Assembly: GCA_963677375.2 (NCBI GenBank) | Contig: CAXXIF010000002.1 | Location: forward strand, 124,001-188,000 | DNA length: 64,000 nucleotides | Direction of reading: 5' to 3' | DNA from: Pseudaeromonas sp963677375 | GTDB lineage: Bacteria > Pseudomonadota > Gammaproteobacteria > Enterobacterales > Aeromonadaceae | Shown here: in pieces, positions 50,668 through 57,943 of the stretch | Layout of the letters: each line of letters opens with the position of its first letter | How positions within the stretch are numbered: position 1 is the stretch's first letter | The notes under the pieces: model-generated | The model's input: only the letters and a program-made list of their open reading frames with translations | What the model was told of the DNA's origin: nothing | Database searches by the model: none | Position numbers and translations under genes: made by a program

Positions 50668-50969
50668 GAACACATTCATCGCGACGCCAGCAGATAGCCA
50701 AGATCCTCGAGGACAACGCGGGCAAGAAGTCAGTGCCCGAGTTAGCCAAAGAGCTTGGGCTTTCGATTGGATACCTCCGCTGCACAGCGCAGGAATACGG
50801 AATCAGCATGGCGATGCCACCGAAGATCACCGAGCACGACAAGCACCTGATGCGCTGTCTCCGGGAGGAAGGCATTGGTCTGGCTGAAATAGCAGAAAAG
50901 TTTGAGTGCGGCGTCAAGACCGTATGTATCGCATGTGAAGGCATTCAGAAAGGACGGAAGGCAGCATGA
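50664..50969 (+). CDS. Helix-turn-helix DNA-binding protein
   Basis: 101 aa. Two helix-turn-helix-like parts: KSVPELAKELGLSIGYLRCTAQEYGI and IGLAEIAEKFECGVKTVCIACEGI. Very basic ends. Coupled to both neighbours by ATGA. Likely a transcription or replication accessory. Confidence 0.6.
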   Translation: MRTHSSRRQQIAKILEDNAGKKSVPELAKELGLSIGYLRCTAQEYGISMAMPPKITEHDKHLMRCLREEGIGLAEIAEKFECGVKTVCIACEGIQKGRKAA

Positions 50970-52243
50970 ACCAATACGCACAGCGCCTGCTCGAGTTGCA
51001 GGACAAACCCAGCCACAAGTTGAAGGAAATCGGCGACCAGTGGCAAACGCCGAAGCCTCTGGCCTGGGGCCTGTTCCATCACTTCTCCCCGAAGATCGGG
51101 CCTGTGGTGCTCGACCTGTTCGCCGACGTGAGTAACGCACTGGTGGGTTTCTTCTACACCGCCGCCGATAACGCCCTGCTGCAAGACTGGGCCGGTGACT
51201 CTCGCCGCCAAGGCGGAGCATGCTTCGCCAACCCGCCCTACTCTCGACCGGAATCGGACGAAGATGGCAACGCCATCACCGGCATGGAATCCATCTTGGA
51301 CTACTGCCGAGAACAACGGGGCCAGGGCGCCAAGATCATGCTGCTCATCAAAGCCGCCACCTCCGACGGGTGGTGGCCAGAAGATGCCGACTGCATTCAG
51401 TTCATCTCTGGCCGTATCGGGTTTGAAGCCCCGAACTGGTACAACCCAGCGGATCCGGTGAAAGACAAACCATCATCCAGTGGGTTCGCCTCTGCCGTCG
51501 TGATCTTTGACCGCGACTGGAAGTGGGAACGCCGACCCATTGAGCGGCTGAATCGGGATGACCTGATCACTACCGGAGAGATCATCCTCGGCATGATTGA
51601 TTACCGCGCAGCCCAGTTGGTAAGCAAGCTGCGGGGTTCTGTCCACACGCAAGACACAGCCGCACCCACCGAAACAGTGGATAACCACCTTGAAGGCGCG
51701 CCAGTTCTGGAGCTGTCGCAGGGGGTTGGTTTTGGTTCGGAACGCCAGGACGACACACCAACCAACGGTTCGTCAGTCCAGCTCGACATGCTGGATGCCA
51801 GTCATGCAGCAGGCAACGATACAGAACCGGCCTCGGTGATGCCTCTTGCCGATTGGTACTGGCAGTACCAGAACGATGGCCCGCTCAGCCTTGATGAAGG
51901 CCAATGGCCTCATTTCGTTGTCGTGCTGACCATCCTCTACGGCATTCAAGAGCAGTACACATCTCGCCAGGTTGCCAATGCATGCGCCATTTGTGATGAG
52001 CAACGGACGGATGAATATGCAAGCCTTTCAGAAGAAACCAAAGGGTTGATCCGGATCTGCTGCCGCGCCATTACGAGTGCAGCGCCTCTTATGCATCCAG
52101 AGCTCACATCTCATGAGATTCAAGATTCTGTCTCCATGCTAGTGGGGACCAAGCATCTTAATTCTTATGGAAGAGCCTATATCAGGGTGCTGGTGACTGA
52201 TCACGTTGAATGTCTGAGAGTCAACGAGGAGAAGGCAGCATGA
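50966..52243 (+). CDS. Phage N-6-adenine DNA methyltransferase (Dam-like) with C-terminal extension
   Basis: 425 aa. Residues 10-215 match the phage Dam family: QWQTPKPLAWGLFHHF, VVLDLFADVSNALV (motif I-like), GACFANPPYS (motif IV, NPPY, about residue 90), KIMLLIKAATSDGWW. It methylates adenine, probably at GATC. The last 200 residues (WYWQYQNDGPLSLDEGQWPHFVVVL...) are an extra domain I do not recognise. There is no partner restriction gene, so the likely role is to shield phage DNA from host nucleases or alter expression. Confidence 0.88.
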   Translation: MNQYAQRLLELQDKPSHKLKEIGDQWQTPKPLAWGLFHHFSPKIGPVVLDLFADVSNALVGFFYTAADNALLQDWAGDSRRQGGACFANPPYSRPESDEDGNAITGMESILDYCREQRGQGAKIMLLIKAATSDGWWPEDADCIQFISGRIGFEAPNWYNPADPVKDKPSSSGFASAVVIFDRDWKWERRPIERLNRDDLITTGEIILGMIDYRAAQLVSKLRGSVHTQDTAAPTETVDNHLEGAPVLELSQGVGFGSERQDDTPTNGSSVQLDMLDASHAAGNDTEPASVMPLADWYWQYQNDGPLSLDEGQWPHFVVVLTILYGIQEQYTSRQVANACAICDEQRTDEYASLSEETKGLIRICCRAITSAAPLMHPELTSHEIQDSVSMLVGTKHLNSYGRAYIRVLVTDHVECLRVNEEKAA

Positions 52244-53157
52244 TTACCGCCATTGATTTGTTCGCCGGGCTTGGTGGCTGGTCTACCGGAGCCAGCATGG
52301 CCGGGGTCAACGTGCTGTGGGCAGCCAACCACTGGCCTGATGCCGTCGAATGGCACTCAGCCAACCACCCGTCCACCATTCATGCCTGCCAGGATCTGCA
52401 CCAAGCCGATTGGTCGCAGGTTCCAGCGCATGATCTGCTGCTGGCGTCACCCTGCTGCCAAGGACACAGCAAGGCGCGAGGCAAGGCCAACGGAAATCCG
52501 CAGCATGACGCCAGCCGCAGCACAGCCTGGGCTGTGGTATCGGCGCTGGAGTTTCACCGCCCTGAGCTGGCCATCGTGGAGAACGTGCCGGAGTTTCTGG
52601 ACTGGGCGCTCTATCCGGCGTGGGCCTCCGCCATGAATGCGCTCGGCTACCAGCTGGCGCCCCATGTCGTAAACTGCGCGGATCTAGGGGTGCCGCAAGA
52701 GCGAGTGCGGATGTTCCTGATCTGCACCCGCAGCCAGGCACCGCTGCACCTGCAGTTGCCAAAGATGGAGCATGTGCCTGCTACATCTTTCATCGGCCTG
52801 AACGAAGGACGCTGGTCACCCATCGAGCGAGCTGGGCGAGCCTGCGCCACGCTGGAGCGGATCCGCAATGGCCGAGAGCAGTTTGGCGACCGCTTTGTGA
52901 TGAGCTACTACGGCAACACCAAGTCTGGCCGAAGCCTGCAGCGCCCCATTGGCACCATCACCACCCGCGACCGCTGGGCCATCGTGGACGGTGACCGGAT
53001 GCGAATGCTAACAGCTGATGAAAACCTGCTGGCCATGTCATTCCCTGTCGGCACCAAACGTCCAGATAACCATCGCCTGACTGTTCACATGGCTGGCAAC
53101 GCAGTGCCACCAGTCGCAGGCCAACGAATTATCCAAGCACTACTGGAGGCAGCATGA
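52240..53157 (+). CDS. DNA cytosine-5 methyltransferase
   Basis: 305 aa. All key motifs: I (IDLFAGLGG), IV (SPCCQGHS, catalytic Cys72, with an extra Cys after it), VI (VENVPEF), VIII (VPQERVRMFLI) and X (GNAVPPVAGQRI). A short target-recognition region lies between VIII and X. The ATG overlaps the Dam gene stop. Makes 5-methylcytosine; no restriction partner nearby. Confidence 0.93.
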   Translation: MITAIDLFAGLGGWSTGASMAGVNVLWAANHWPDAVEWHSANHPSTIHACQDLHQADWSQVPAHDLLLASPCCQGHSKARGKANGNPQHDASRSTAWAVVSALEFHRPELAIVENVPEFLDWALYPAWASAMNALGYQLAPHVVNCADLGVPQERVRMFLICTRSQAPLHLQLPKMEHVPATSFIGLNEGRWSPIERAGRACATLERIRNGREQFGDRFVMSYYGNTKSGRSLQRPIGTITTRDRWAIVDGDRMRMLTADENLLAMSFPVGTKRPDNHRLTVHMAGNAVPPVAGQRIIQALLEAA

Positions 53158-53318
53158 GCAAAGCAGAGGCATCTGTGAATGCCATGAACCTGAGGATGGC
53201 GGTTCGCGGGCGCGACCAGTCATTCATCCAACCGAGTGAAAAAACATTCAACTGGTCAGCCAGTGTCTATGGACGGGCCACCAGCAGACTGAATTGCAAG
53301 AAGGCAGGTGCAGCATGA
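53154..53318 (+). CDS. Small hypothetical protein
   Basis: 54 aa, MSKAEASVNAMNLRMAVRGRD..., ending CKKAGAA. Start and stop overlap neighbours (ATGA). It ends with the repeated junction ATTGCAAGAAGG...GCAGCATGA. Confidence 0.55.
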   Translation: MSKAEASVNAMNLRMAVRGRDQSFIQPSEKTFNWSASVYGRATSRLNCKKAGAA

Positions 53319-53614
53319 GCGAATGGAAATGCCCGGCATGTGGAAAGTATCTGCCTATCGACCATAGCGCTATCAAGGATGGCGACACCGTTACCTTCAC
53401 TGCAACAACTAGTCGTGGCCACTCTATCCGGTGCAGTACCAAGGATGGAGTAGTCCTTTCATCAGATGACACAAGTCTCTTGGTCCAGCAGAAGCGTGGG
53501 AAATATGGCCCGGTACGCATCCGGCGAGAAGGTGCGTTCCCAGCAGGAGCGCCAAGTTCCCTGTCTTACCAGCTGTTCGGTACCTGTGATTGCAAGAAGG
53601 AGGATGCAGCATGA
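53315..53614 (+). CDS. Small zinc-binding protein
   Basis: 99 aa from the ATG at 53315. KCPACGKYLP at the N-terminus and FGTCDCKKED at the end give CxxC and CxC pairs. Beta-rich middle. ATGA junctions on both sides. Confidence 0.6.
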   Translation: MSEWKCPACGKYLPIDHSAIKDGDTVTFTATTSRGHSIRCSTKDGVVLSSDDTSLLVQQKRGKYGPVRIRREGAFPAGAPSSLSYQLFGTCDCKKEDAA

Positions 53615-54222
53615 ACTACCCAACCCCCATACTCGATCCTCGGCTGACAGCCGACATGGAACGGGTTCGCAGTGGCTCTACCCAACTGTTTCGTGTACTC
53701 GGTAATCACCGCAGCTTCATCAACGAAGACAACGCGGACGTAGTGCTCACGCCCCCCGAGCGCCACCTCTATGCCAACCTAGTAAACGGAGAGTGGCACT
53801 GGGTGAATGGCTGCGAAGAGTGCAACGGACGCCCACGGAATATCGCTAAATCCTACATCGAGTGTAACGCACATAACGTGTGCTGCACTTGTGGCACCCC
53901 TCGAGCCGAATTAAAGGAAGCTCCTTGGGGTTGTATTGATGGCTGGCAATGCAAACCATGTGCTGATGCAGAGCACGAAGCAGAGAAGGCGGCAGCATTG
54001 GCAGCGATGCCAAGTGATGAGGATTATGACCCTTGGGATTACAAGGGGTGTGACCGGATAAAGTGCCCCTACTGCAATGCAGATATCGACAGTGATGATC
54101 ATTACGATGCCATTGAAAACCCACGGGATATCACCTGCTATCGCTGCGATAACACTTTCAAGCTGGCAGGTGAAGCGCATATCACTTGGACGATGACCAG
54201 GGATGAAGGCGGTGCCGCATGA
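53611..54222 (+). CDS. Multi-zinc-finger protein
   Basis: 203 aa. Many Cys pairs: GCEECNGR, CCTCGTP, WQCKPCADAE, KCPYCNADID, TCYRCDNTF, suggesting three zinc ribbons. No family recognised. Probably a nucleic-acid or protein-binding early protein. Confidence 0.65.
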   Translation: MNYPTPILDPRLTADMERVRSGSTQLFRVLGNHRSFINEDNADVVLTPPERHLYANLVNGEWHWVNGCEECNGRPRNIAKSYIECNAHNVCCTCGTPRAELKEAPWGCIDGWQCKPCADAEHEAEKAAALAAMPSDEDYDPWDYKGCDRIKCPYCNADIDSDDHYDAIENPRDITCYRCDNTFKLAGEAHITWTMTRDEGGAA

Positions 54223-54605
54223 GCGATATCTCTGACTTCTACCGCGAACACTACAAGTGGATGACCCCAGAACAGTTTGAGTGCCTGGAGCTTCTCAGTG
54301 ACCTGTTCGGCGGCATGCATCATGTCTACGGCAAGATTACTGGCCCCCGGCCAGACGCAATAACCATCAATGCAGAGAACTGCCGCAACCACTTTGCGAC
54401 GTTCGATTACTCATGGCTAACCGTGGCAACAGTGCTGGCCCATGACCGGATGATCCGGTTTGGCATCGAACCGTCATCCGGCGGGAAGCTATGCCTCACA
54501 TTCCAGAAGCGATCCGCAAGAGAAGGTGATGCCAGCGCGATGCATCCCAGCCTTGAGGATGCCATTGCAAAGGTCCGTGAGCGATTCAGTAAGGAGGCCG
54601 CATGA
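54219..54605 (+). CDS. Hypothetical protein
   Basis: 128 aa, mixed alpha/beta (MTPEQFECLELLSDLFGGMHHVYGKITGP..., NHFATFDYSWLTVATVLAHDRMIRFGI). No family recognised. ATGA overlaps on both sides. Confidence 0.6.
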   Translation: MSDISDFYREHYKWMTPEQFECLELLSDLFGGMHHVYGKITGPRPDAITINAENCRNHFATFDYSWLTVATVLAHDRMIRFGIEPSSGGKLCLTFQKRSAREGDASAMHPSLEDAIAKVRERFSKEAA

Positions 54606-55093
54606 CACACGTTGTCATTGATGGAATCGAATACGTTCCCAAAGCGGAGATTCCACCGCTGGCCGATGACAAGCTAACCGATGCCCTCAAGGAGCTGGTG
54701 AGCCTCTATTACTTCGGCGATTGGCACAAGGCCAAGTGTCGAGTCTGGGAGGCAATCAAAAGCCTGGCGCCGGAGCTGGCCGAGTTGGTATCTGATGACC
54801 CGGATGCTGCTTATCATCGCCTGTCACCGCCGGATGGCAACGATACCGAGTGGTCAGATGATGAATCCCCGTCACCCACTACTGAGCAAGACTACCGTGA
54901 ACTGCAATCACAGCATGATGGCCTGCAGTCGATGCTGTTCAATGTGAAGCGAGAGCGCGATGAGCTCATTGGGCTCATCAAGGCAGTAGCCGCCCACTCA
55001 ACTTCAACAATGATTGATGGAACGCGATGTGCCGCCTTCCCTTGGATTGAATACGAAGTGGTCGCCGCCAAAGCAAAAGGAGAGTCCTTATGA
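54602..55093 (+). CDS. Hypothetical protein with coiled coil
   Basis: 163 aa. N-terminal beta part (THVVIDGIEYVPKAEIPP) and a C-terminal coiled coil (DYRELQSQHDGLQSMLFNVKRERDELIGLIKAV). Unknown function. Confidence 0.6.
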   Translation: MTHVVIDGIEYVPKAEIPPLADDKLTDALKELVSLYYFGDWHKAKCRVWEAIKSLAPELAELVSDDPDAAYHRLSPPDGNDTEWSDDESPSPTTEQDYRELQSQHDGLQSMLFNVKRERDELIGLIKAVAAHSTSTMIDGTRCAAFPWIEYEVVAAKAKGESL

Positions 55094-55872
55094 AAACTGC
55101 TGACGTTAAAGCCGCGCTAAGGGCTCGGTTCATCGCCCCTGAATGGGCGATTTTTTTTGAAGTTGGCGACGGCACAGGTAGCAGTCAGCGTCGTTGGGCT
55201 GATGCCGTAGCCATGAACATGTGGCCGTCCCGAGGTCTCGAGATCCACGGCTTCGAGATCAAGGTCAGTCGGTCAGACTGGCTGCGTGAGCTCAAAGACC
55301 CGGCGAAGTCTGCCAAGGTGCAGCAGTATTGCGACCGGTGGTGGATCATCACCCCGAAGGGCATCATCAAGCCCGGTGAGCTACCGCCAACCTGGGGCCA
55401 TTACGAAGTAAGCGACTCCGGCGTGATCCGCCAGGTGGTAGCGGCACCTCAGCTTGAGAGCGTCGCGATCAATCGCAGTTTCATGGCGGCCATGCTGCGG
55501 CGTGCCGGAGGAGTGGATGAAGATGCAGTTGCCGCTATGGTGCGAGCTGGCATCGAGAAAGCCAGAGCAGGAGACACGGAGCGCTTCGAGCGGGAGGTTG
55601 AGGCAAGGACCCGGAACGAAAAATATCTCAGGGAGCGGGTGCTGGAATTCGAGGCCATCAGCGGGTTGCAGATCAGCAAGGGATACCTCACAGAGGAGGC
55701 GGCGAAGTCCGTCCGTTTCGTTCTGGATGTTGGGGCTTTTCAAGCCTACGGCGGCCTGACCCGCCTTGCATCCGAGGCGGAGGCTTTCGCCAAGAAAGTC
55801 CGCGAATTCACCGCAGAAAGCACTACAAGCAGTGAATCGCCTGACTTACAGGAGAGTGCAGCATGCCAATGA
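55090..55872 (+). CDS. PD-(D/E)XK-like nuclease (MmcB-like)
   Basis: 260 aa. RWADAVAMNMW...GLEIHGFEIKVSRSDWLRELKDPAKSAKVQQYCDRWWIIT carries the D...ExK layout (Asp about 40, Glu and Lys in FEIKVSRSDW) of MmcB-type nucleases. The C-terminal half is helical and unassigned. Lying after the two methyltransferases, it might be a partner, but the fit is to DNA repair or exonuclease-like proteins. Confidence 0.65.
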   Translation: MKTADVKAALRARFIAPEWAIFFEVGDGTGSSQRRWADAVAMNMWPSRGLEIHGFEIKVSRSDWLRELKDPAKSAKVQQYCDRWWIITPKGIIKPGELPPTWGHYEVSDSGVIRQVVAAPQLESVAINRSFMAAMLRRAGGVDEDAVAAMVRAGIEKARAGDTERFEREVEARTRNEKYLRERVLEFEAISGLQISKGYLTEEAAKSVRFVLDVGAFQAYGGLTRLASEAEAFAKKVREFTAESTTSSESPDLQESAACQ

Positions 55873-56162
55873 TAAAGGACGAGCAGGGGCATTATGTTGA
55901 GCCTCCGTTTCACGCCTGGTTTGGCCTGACCTATTCCAACTATCTTGTGATTCCGCGATCTATCTTGGAGGCCATGCCTCTGGATTGGCAGAACAGCATA
56001 ATCGCGCTGCTTGATAAGGCCCGGGATAAGCTGGACACCGACAAAATACAGGACAGGTATTCAGTGCAGTTGCGCGGGAGTGACGGGAAGTATGTACCTG
56101 ACCCGTTCGCCAATTACCGGCACCCACCCGTCATCCCTTTTAAGCACGAGGCAGAAGTATGA
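55863..56162 (+). CDS. Hypothetical protein
   Basis: 99 aa, YVEPPFHAWFGLTYSNYLVIPRSILEAMP, LIALLDKARDKLD-type pattern. No family recognised. Starts inside the nuclease end; the stop overlaps an ATG at 56159 that opens a doubtful 35-aa frame. Confidence 0.6.
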   Translation: MPMIKDEQGHYVEPPFHAWFGLTYSNYLVIPRSILEAMPLDWQNSIIALLDKARDKLDTDKIQDRYSVQLRGSDGKYVPDPFANYRHPPVIPFKHEAEV

Positions 56163-56201
56163 AAAAGCGCTTACGGCTTTGGTACTGGCTGGAGAACCGC
56201 A

Positions 56202-56417
56202 ATGGAGTACGACCTCGACAACGCCCTGCTGCAGCTGGCGAAGCGGTGCAATGCCGAGTGCCTTGACGCTGTAGCCGGTGCCAAACAAAAAGACTACTCC
56301 GCCCTGACCCTCCCCGTTTTCACTCGTTACGCAACGCTGGCTCGTAACATTGGCGCCAGCCAGGCACGATTGGTCTATCTGATGGCCGTGCTAAACGGGG
56401 TGATAAAACCGAAATAA
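56202..56417 (+). CDS. Small helical hypothetical protein
   Basis: 71 aa, all helix (YDLDNALLQLAKRCNAECLDAVAG...). GGAG lies 9 bases before the ATG. Unknown function. Confidence 0.6.
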   Translation: MEYDLDNALLQLAKRCNAECLDAVAGAKQKDYSALTLPVFTRYATLARNIGASQARLVYLMAVLNGVIKPK

Positions 56418-56531
56418 AAAAATCCCCGCTTGGCAGTCGGGGATGGAATCAAAAGCGAAAGGTAAAGTTGCAGCATCAACGCCCAGCAATCCTCGCTCCA
56501 GATAGTTACATCCAGATGACGGAGAACAACG

Positions 56532-56615
56532 ATGTTCGACTTCGATGAACAGTGGCGCGAGATGGAGCGCCGCGATAAAGACCAAGGTGATAAAAATGGC
56601 ATCACGCGGCGTTAA
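56532..56615 (+). CDS. Tiny acidic/basic peptide before ssb
   Basis: 27 aa, MFDFDEQWREMERRDKDQG..., overlapping the ssb start by 20 bases. GGAG lies 8 bases before the ATG. Perhaps a leader that couples translation of ssb. Confidence 0.4.
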   Translation: MFDFDEQWREMERRDKDQGDKNGITRR

Positions 56616-57096
56616 CAAAGTAATCCTGATCGGCAACCTTGGCCAGGACCCGGAAGTGCGATACACGCCGGGCGGTAAAGCCGTGGCCAATATCACCGTG
56701 GCCACCTCCGAAACATGGAAAGACCAGCAAGGCCAGCTGCAAGAGCGTACTGAATGGCACCGTTGCACCATGTATGCCCGCCTGGCGGAGATTGCAGGTG
56801 AATACCTGAAGAAGGGTTCCAAGGTCTATCTGGAAGGTCGTCTGCAGACTCGCGAATGGCAGGATCAGCAAGGCGTCAAACGCTACACCACAGAAATCAT
56901 CGTCGGTGAAATGCAGATGCTTGATGGACGGCCAGCCGGCGGGCGTCCACCAGCCCAGGCAAACACCCCGGCAGCACCATCCCCAGAGGCGAACGGCCGG
57001 ACCACCAGCGAACCGCCGCCCGGGGATTTTTACGACGACGACATTCCCTTCGGCCGGATCGGCATCAGCGGTCGAGCACTACTGCTTTCAATGTGA
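56596..57096 (+). CDS. ssb: Single-stranded DNA-binding protein with an extended C-terminus
   Basis: 166 aa from the ATG at 56596 (MASRGVNKVILIGNLGQDPEVRY). The OB fold is complete (WKDQQGQLQERTEWHRC, KGSKVYLEGRLQTREW). A Gly/Pro-rich linker leads to the acidic tip YDDDIPF, which is normally the end of the protein and docks partner proteins by its free carboxylate. Here 14 more residues follow (GRIGISGRALLLSM), so the tip is internal. Confidence 0.92.
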   Translation: MASRGVNKVILIGNLGQDPEVRYTPGGKAVANITVATSETWKDQQGQLQERTEWHRCTMYARLAEIAGEYLKKGSKVYLEGRLQTREWQDQQGVKRYTTEIIVGEMQMLDGRPAGGRPPAQANTPAAPSPEANGRTTSEPPPGDFYDDDIPFGRIGISGRALLLSM

Positions 57097-57103
57097 GGTA
57101 CCT

Positions 57104-57400
57104 ATGGGAACAACAACTCGAATCGTCACACTGGAAATACCAAGAGTTGGTCTGATCCCTAAAAAGACAGTCTGCCGCTTGGCTGCTGTCTCAGACCGAA
57201 CATTGCTGTCGTGGTCAAAGCCAGGTAAAGATGGGGAACCCGCAATCTTTCCGGTGAAACCAGTGATCAGCGGACCTGGGAAACCCAGCCTCTATTCTGC
57301 CGAGCAGATCATCGAGTGGTTCAAGAGCCTTGAGCGAGCGCCTATTGAATTGCCAATGGAGCACATCGGCGCAGTGAAGCAGCAGAGTGAGAGACAGTAA
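57104..57400 (+). CDS. xis: Excisionase-like (MerR/AlpA-type) protein
   Basis: 98 aa from the ATG at 57104. Winged-helix pattern PKKTVCRLAAVSDRTLLSWSKPG and YSAEQIIEWFKSL, as in MerR-type excisionases. It is the last gene before attR; after circularisation it lies directly upstream of attP and int on the same strand. Length and place fit Xis, the identification is otherwise by pattern. Confidence 0.65.
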   Translation: MGTTTRIVTLEIPRVGLIPKKTVCRLAAVSDRTLLSWSKPGKDGEPAIFPVKPVISGPGKPSLYSAEQIIEWFKSLERAPIELPMEHIGAVKQQSERQ

Positions 57401-57404
57401 AACT

Positions 57405-57428
57405 GACCGGCGAAAGCCGGTTTTTTTT
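57405..57428 (+). terminator. Intrinsic terminator of the rightward operon
   Basis: ACCGGC-GAAA-GCCGGT followed by eight T, 5 bases past the Xis-like gene. Confidence 0.92.
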
Positions 57429-57485
57429 CGCCTGTGATCTGGCGGTTACGCTGATCGCGGAGCATGAGCGCATACTTAAGCAGCC

Positions 57486-57513
57486 GCCAATTAGCCACAG
57501 GCTAGCCACAGAA
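57486..57513 (+). repeat. 28-bp repeat, right copy: probable integrase arm site
   Basis: Identical to 6637-6664 and in the same orientation, with the same two TAGCCACAG units; 91 bases from attR. A short repeat TTGAGGTTTT follows twice. Confidence 0.65.
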
Positions 57514-57604
57514 TCGAATATTGAGGTTTTTTGAGGTTTTTCCCGATTTATTTATCTGTTTATTTTCAATGTTTTGCAGATGATTTGACTTGCAGAGGTG
57601 CGGA

Positions 57605-57630
57605 TTCTACCATTGAACTACACCCGCTTG
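57605..57630. other. attR core (5' fragment of tRNA-Gly)
   Basis: Second copy of the 26-bp att core. On the minus strand it contains only the first 23 bases of tRNA-Gly(CCC) plus 3 leader bases, so it is not a tRNA gene. Confidence 0.92.
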
Positions 57631-57641
57631 GTGTGGGCACT

Positions 57642-57669
57642 ACTATATGCGTTTTTTCATCTGAATCAA
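57642..57669 (-). promoter_or_regulatory. Stranded original tRNA-Gly promoter
   Basis: Minus strand TTGATT (57664-57669), 16-base spacer, TATAGT (57642-57647), followed by the tRNA 5' fragment. This is host DNA and probably the promoter the tRNA had before integration. It now points into the phage right end. The rest of 57670-57943 is a leader with no supportable gene; the cydD promoter should be within it. Confidence 0.6.
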
Positions 57670-57943
57670 CGCACAAAGCGGCTCAAGCGTCACATTCCGG
57701 TGCGTTTGCGCAAGCTTTGAACAATGCTGGCGGAATAACATCCATCCAGCATCACGCCCCCATCGTGCAACGACAGCGCCTGTGAGCTTTTTTCTCGCAA
57801 GAACCATCGAAAGTCACCGTCTCGATGACAACCCCGCATCAACGAGCGGCAATAAAATCCGCCGTAAACGGATGAACATTTGCCAAGCGGGAAGCGTAAA
57901 GATAGATTTGCCCTGACTTTTTACCAGAAGCTGATTCTCTCAT

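Larger units (their letters stand above)
6479..57630. mobile_element. Lambdoid siphovirus prophage in tRNA-Gly(CCC), about 51.2 kb
   Basis: Bounded by a perfect 26-bp direct repeat. Inside are integrase and an Xis-like gene at opposite ends, CI/Cro control, replication, Q, S-R-Rz lysis genes, HNH/terminase, HK97-type head genes, a long-tail tape measure and tail-tip genes. Every expected module of a lambdoid temperate phage except a recognisable recombinase pair and an N gene is present and open. It therefore looks inducible, though this cannot be shown from sequence. Confidence 0.93.

Noticed and set aside
50966..55872. A restriction-modification system
   Set aside because: Two methyltransferases and an ExK protein are present, but the ExK protein fits MmcB-like nucleases and no specificity or restriction endonuclease motif was seen.
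57605..57630. A second tRNA-Gly gene at attR
   Set aside because: Only the first 23 tRNA bases are present; the rest of the cloverleaf is missing.
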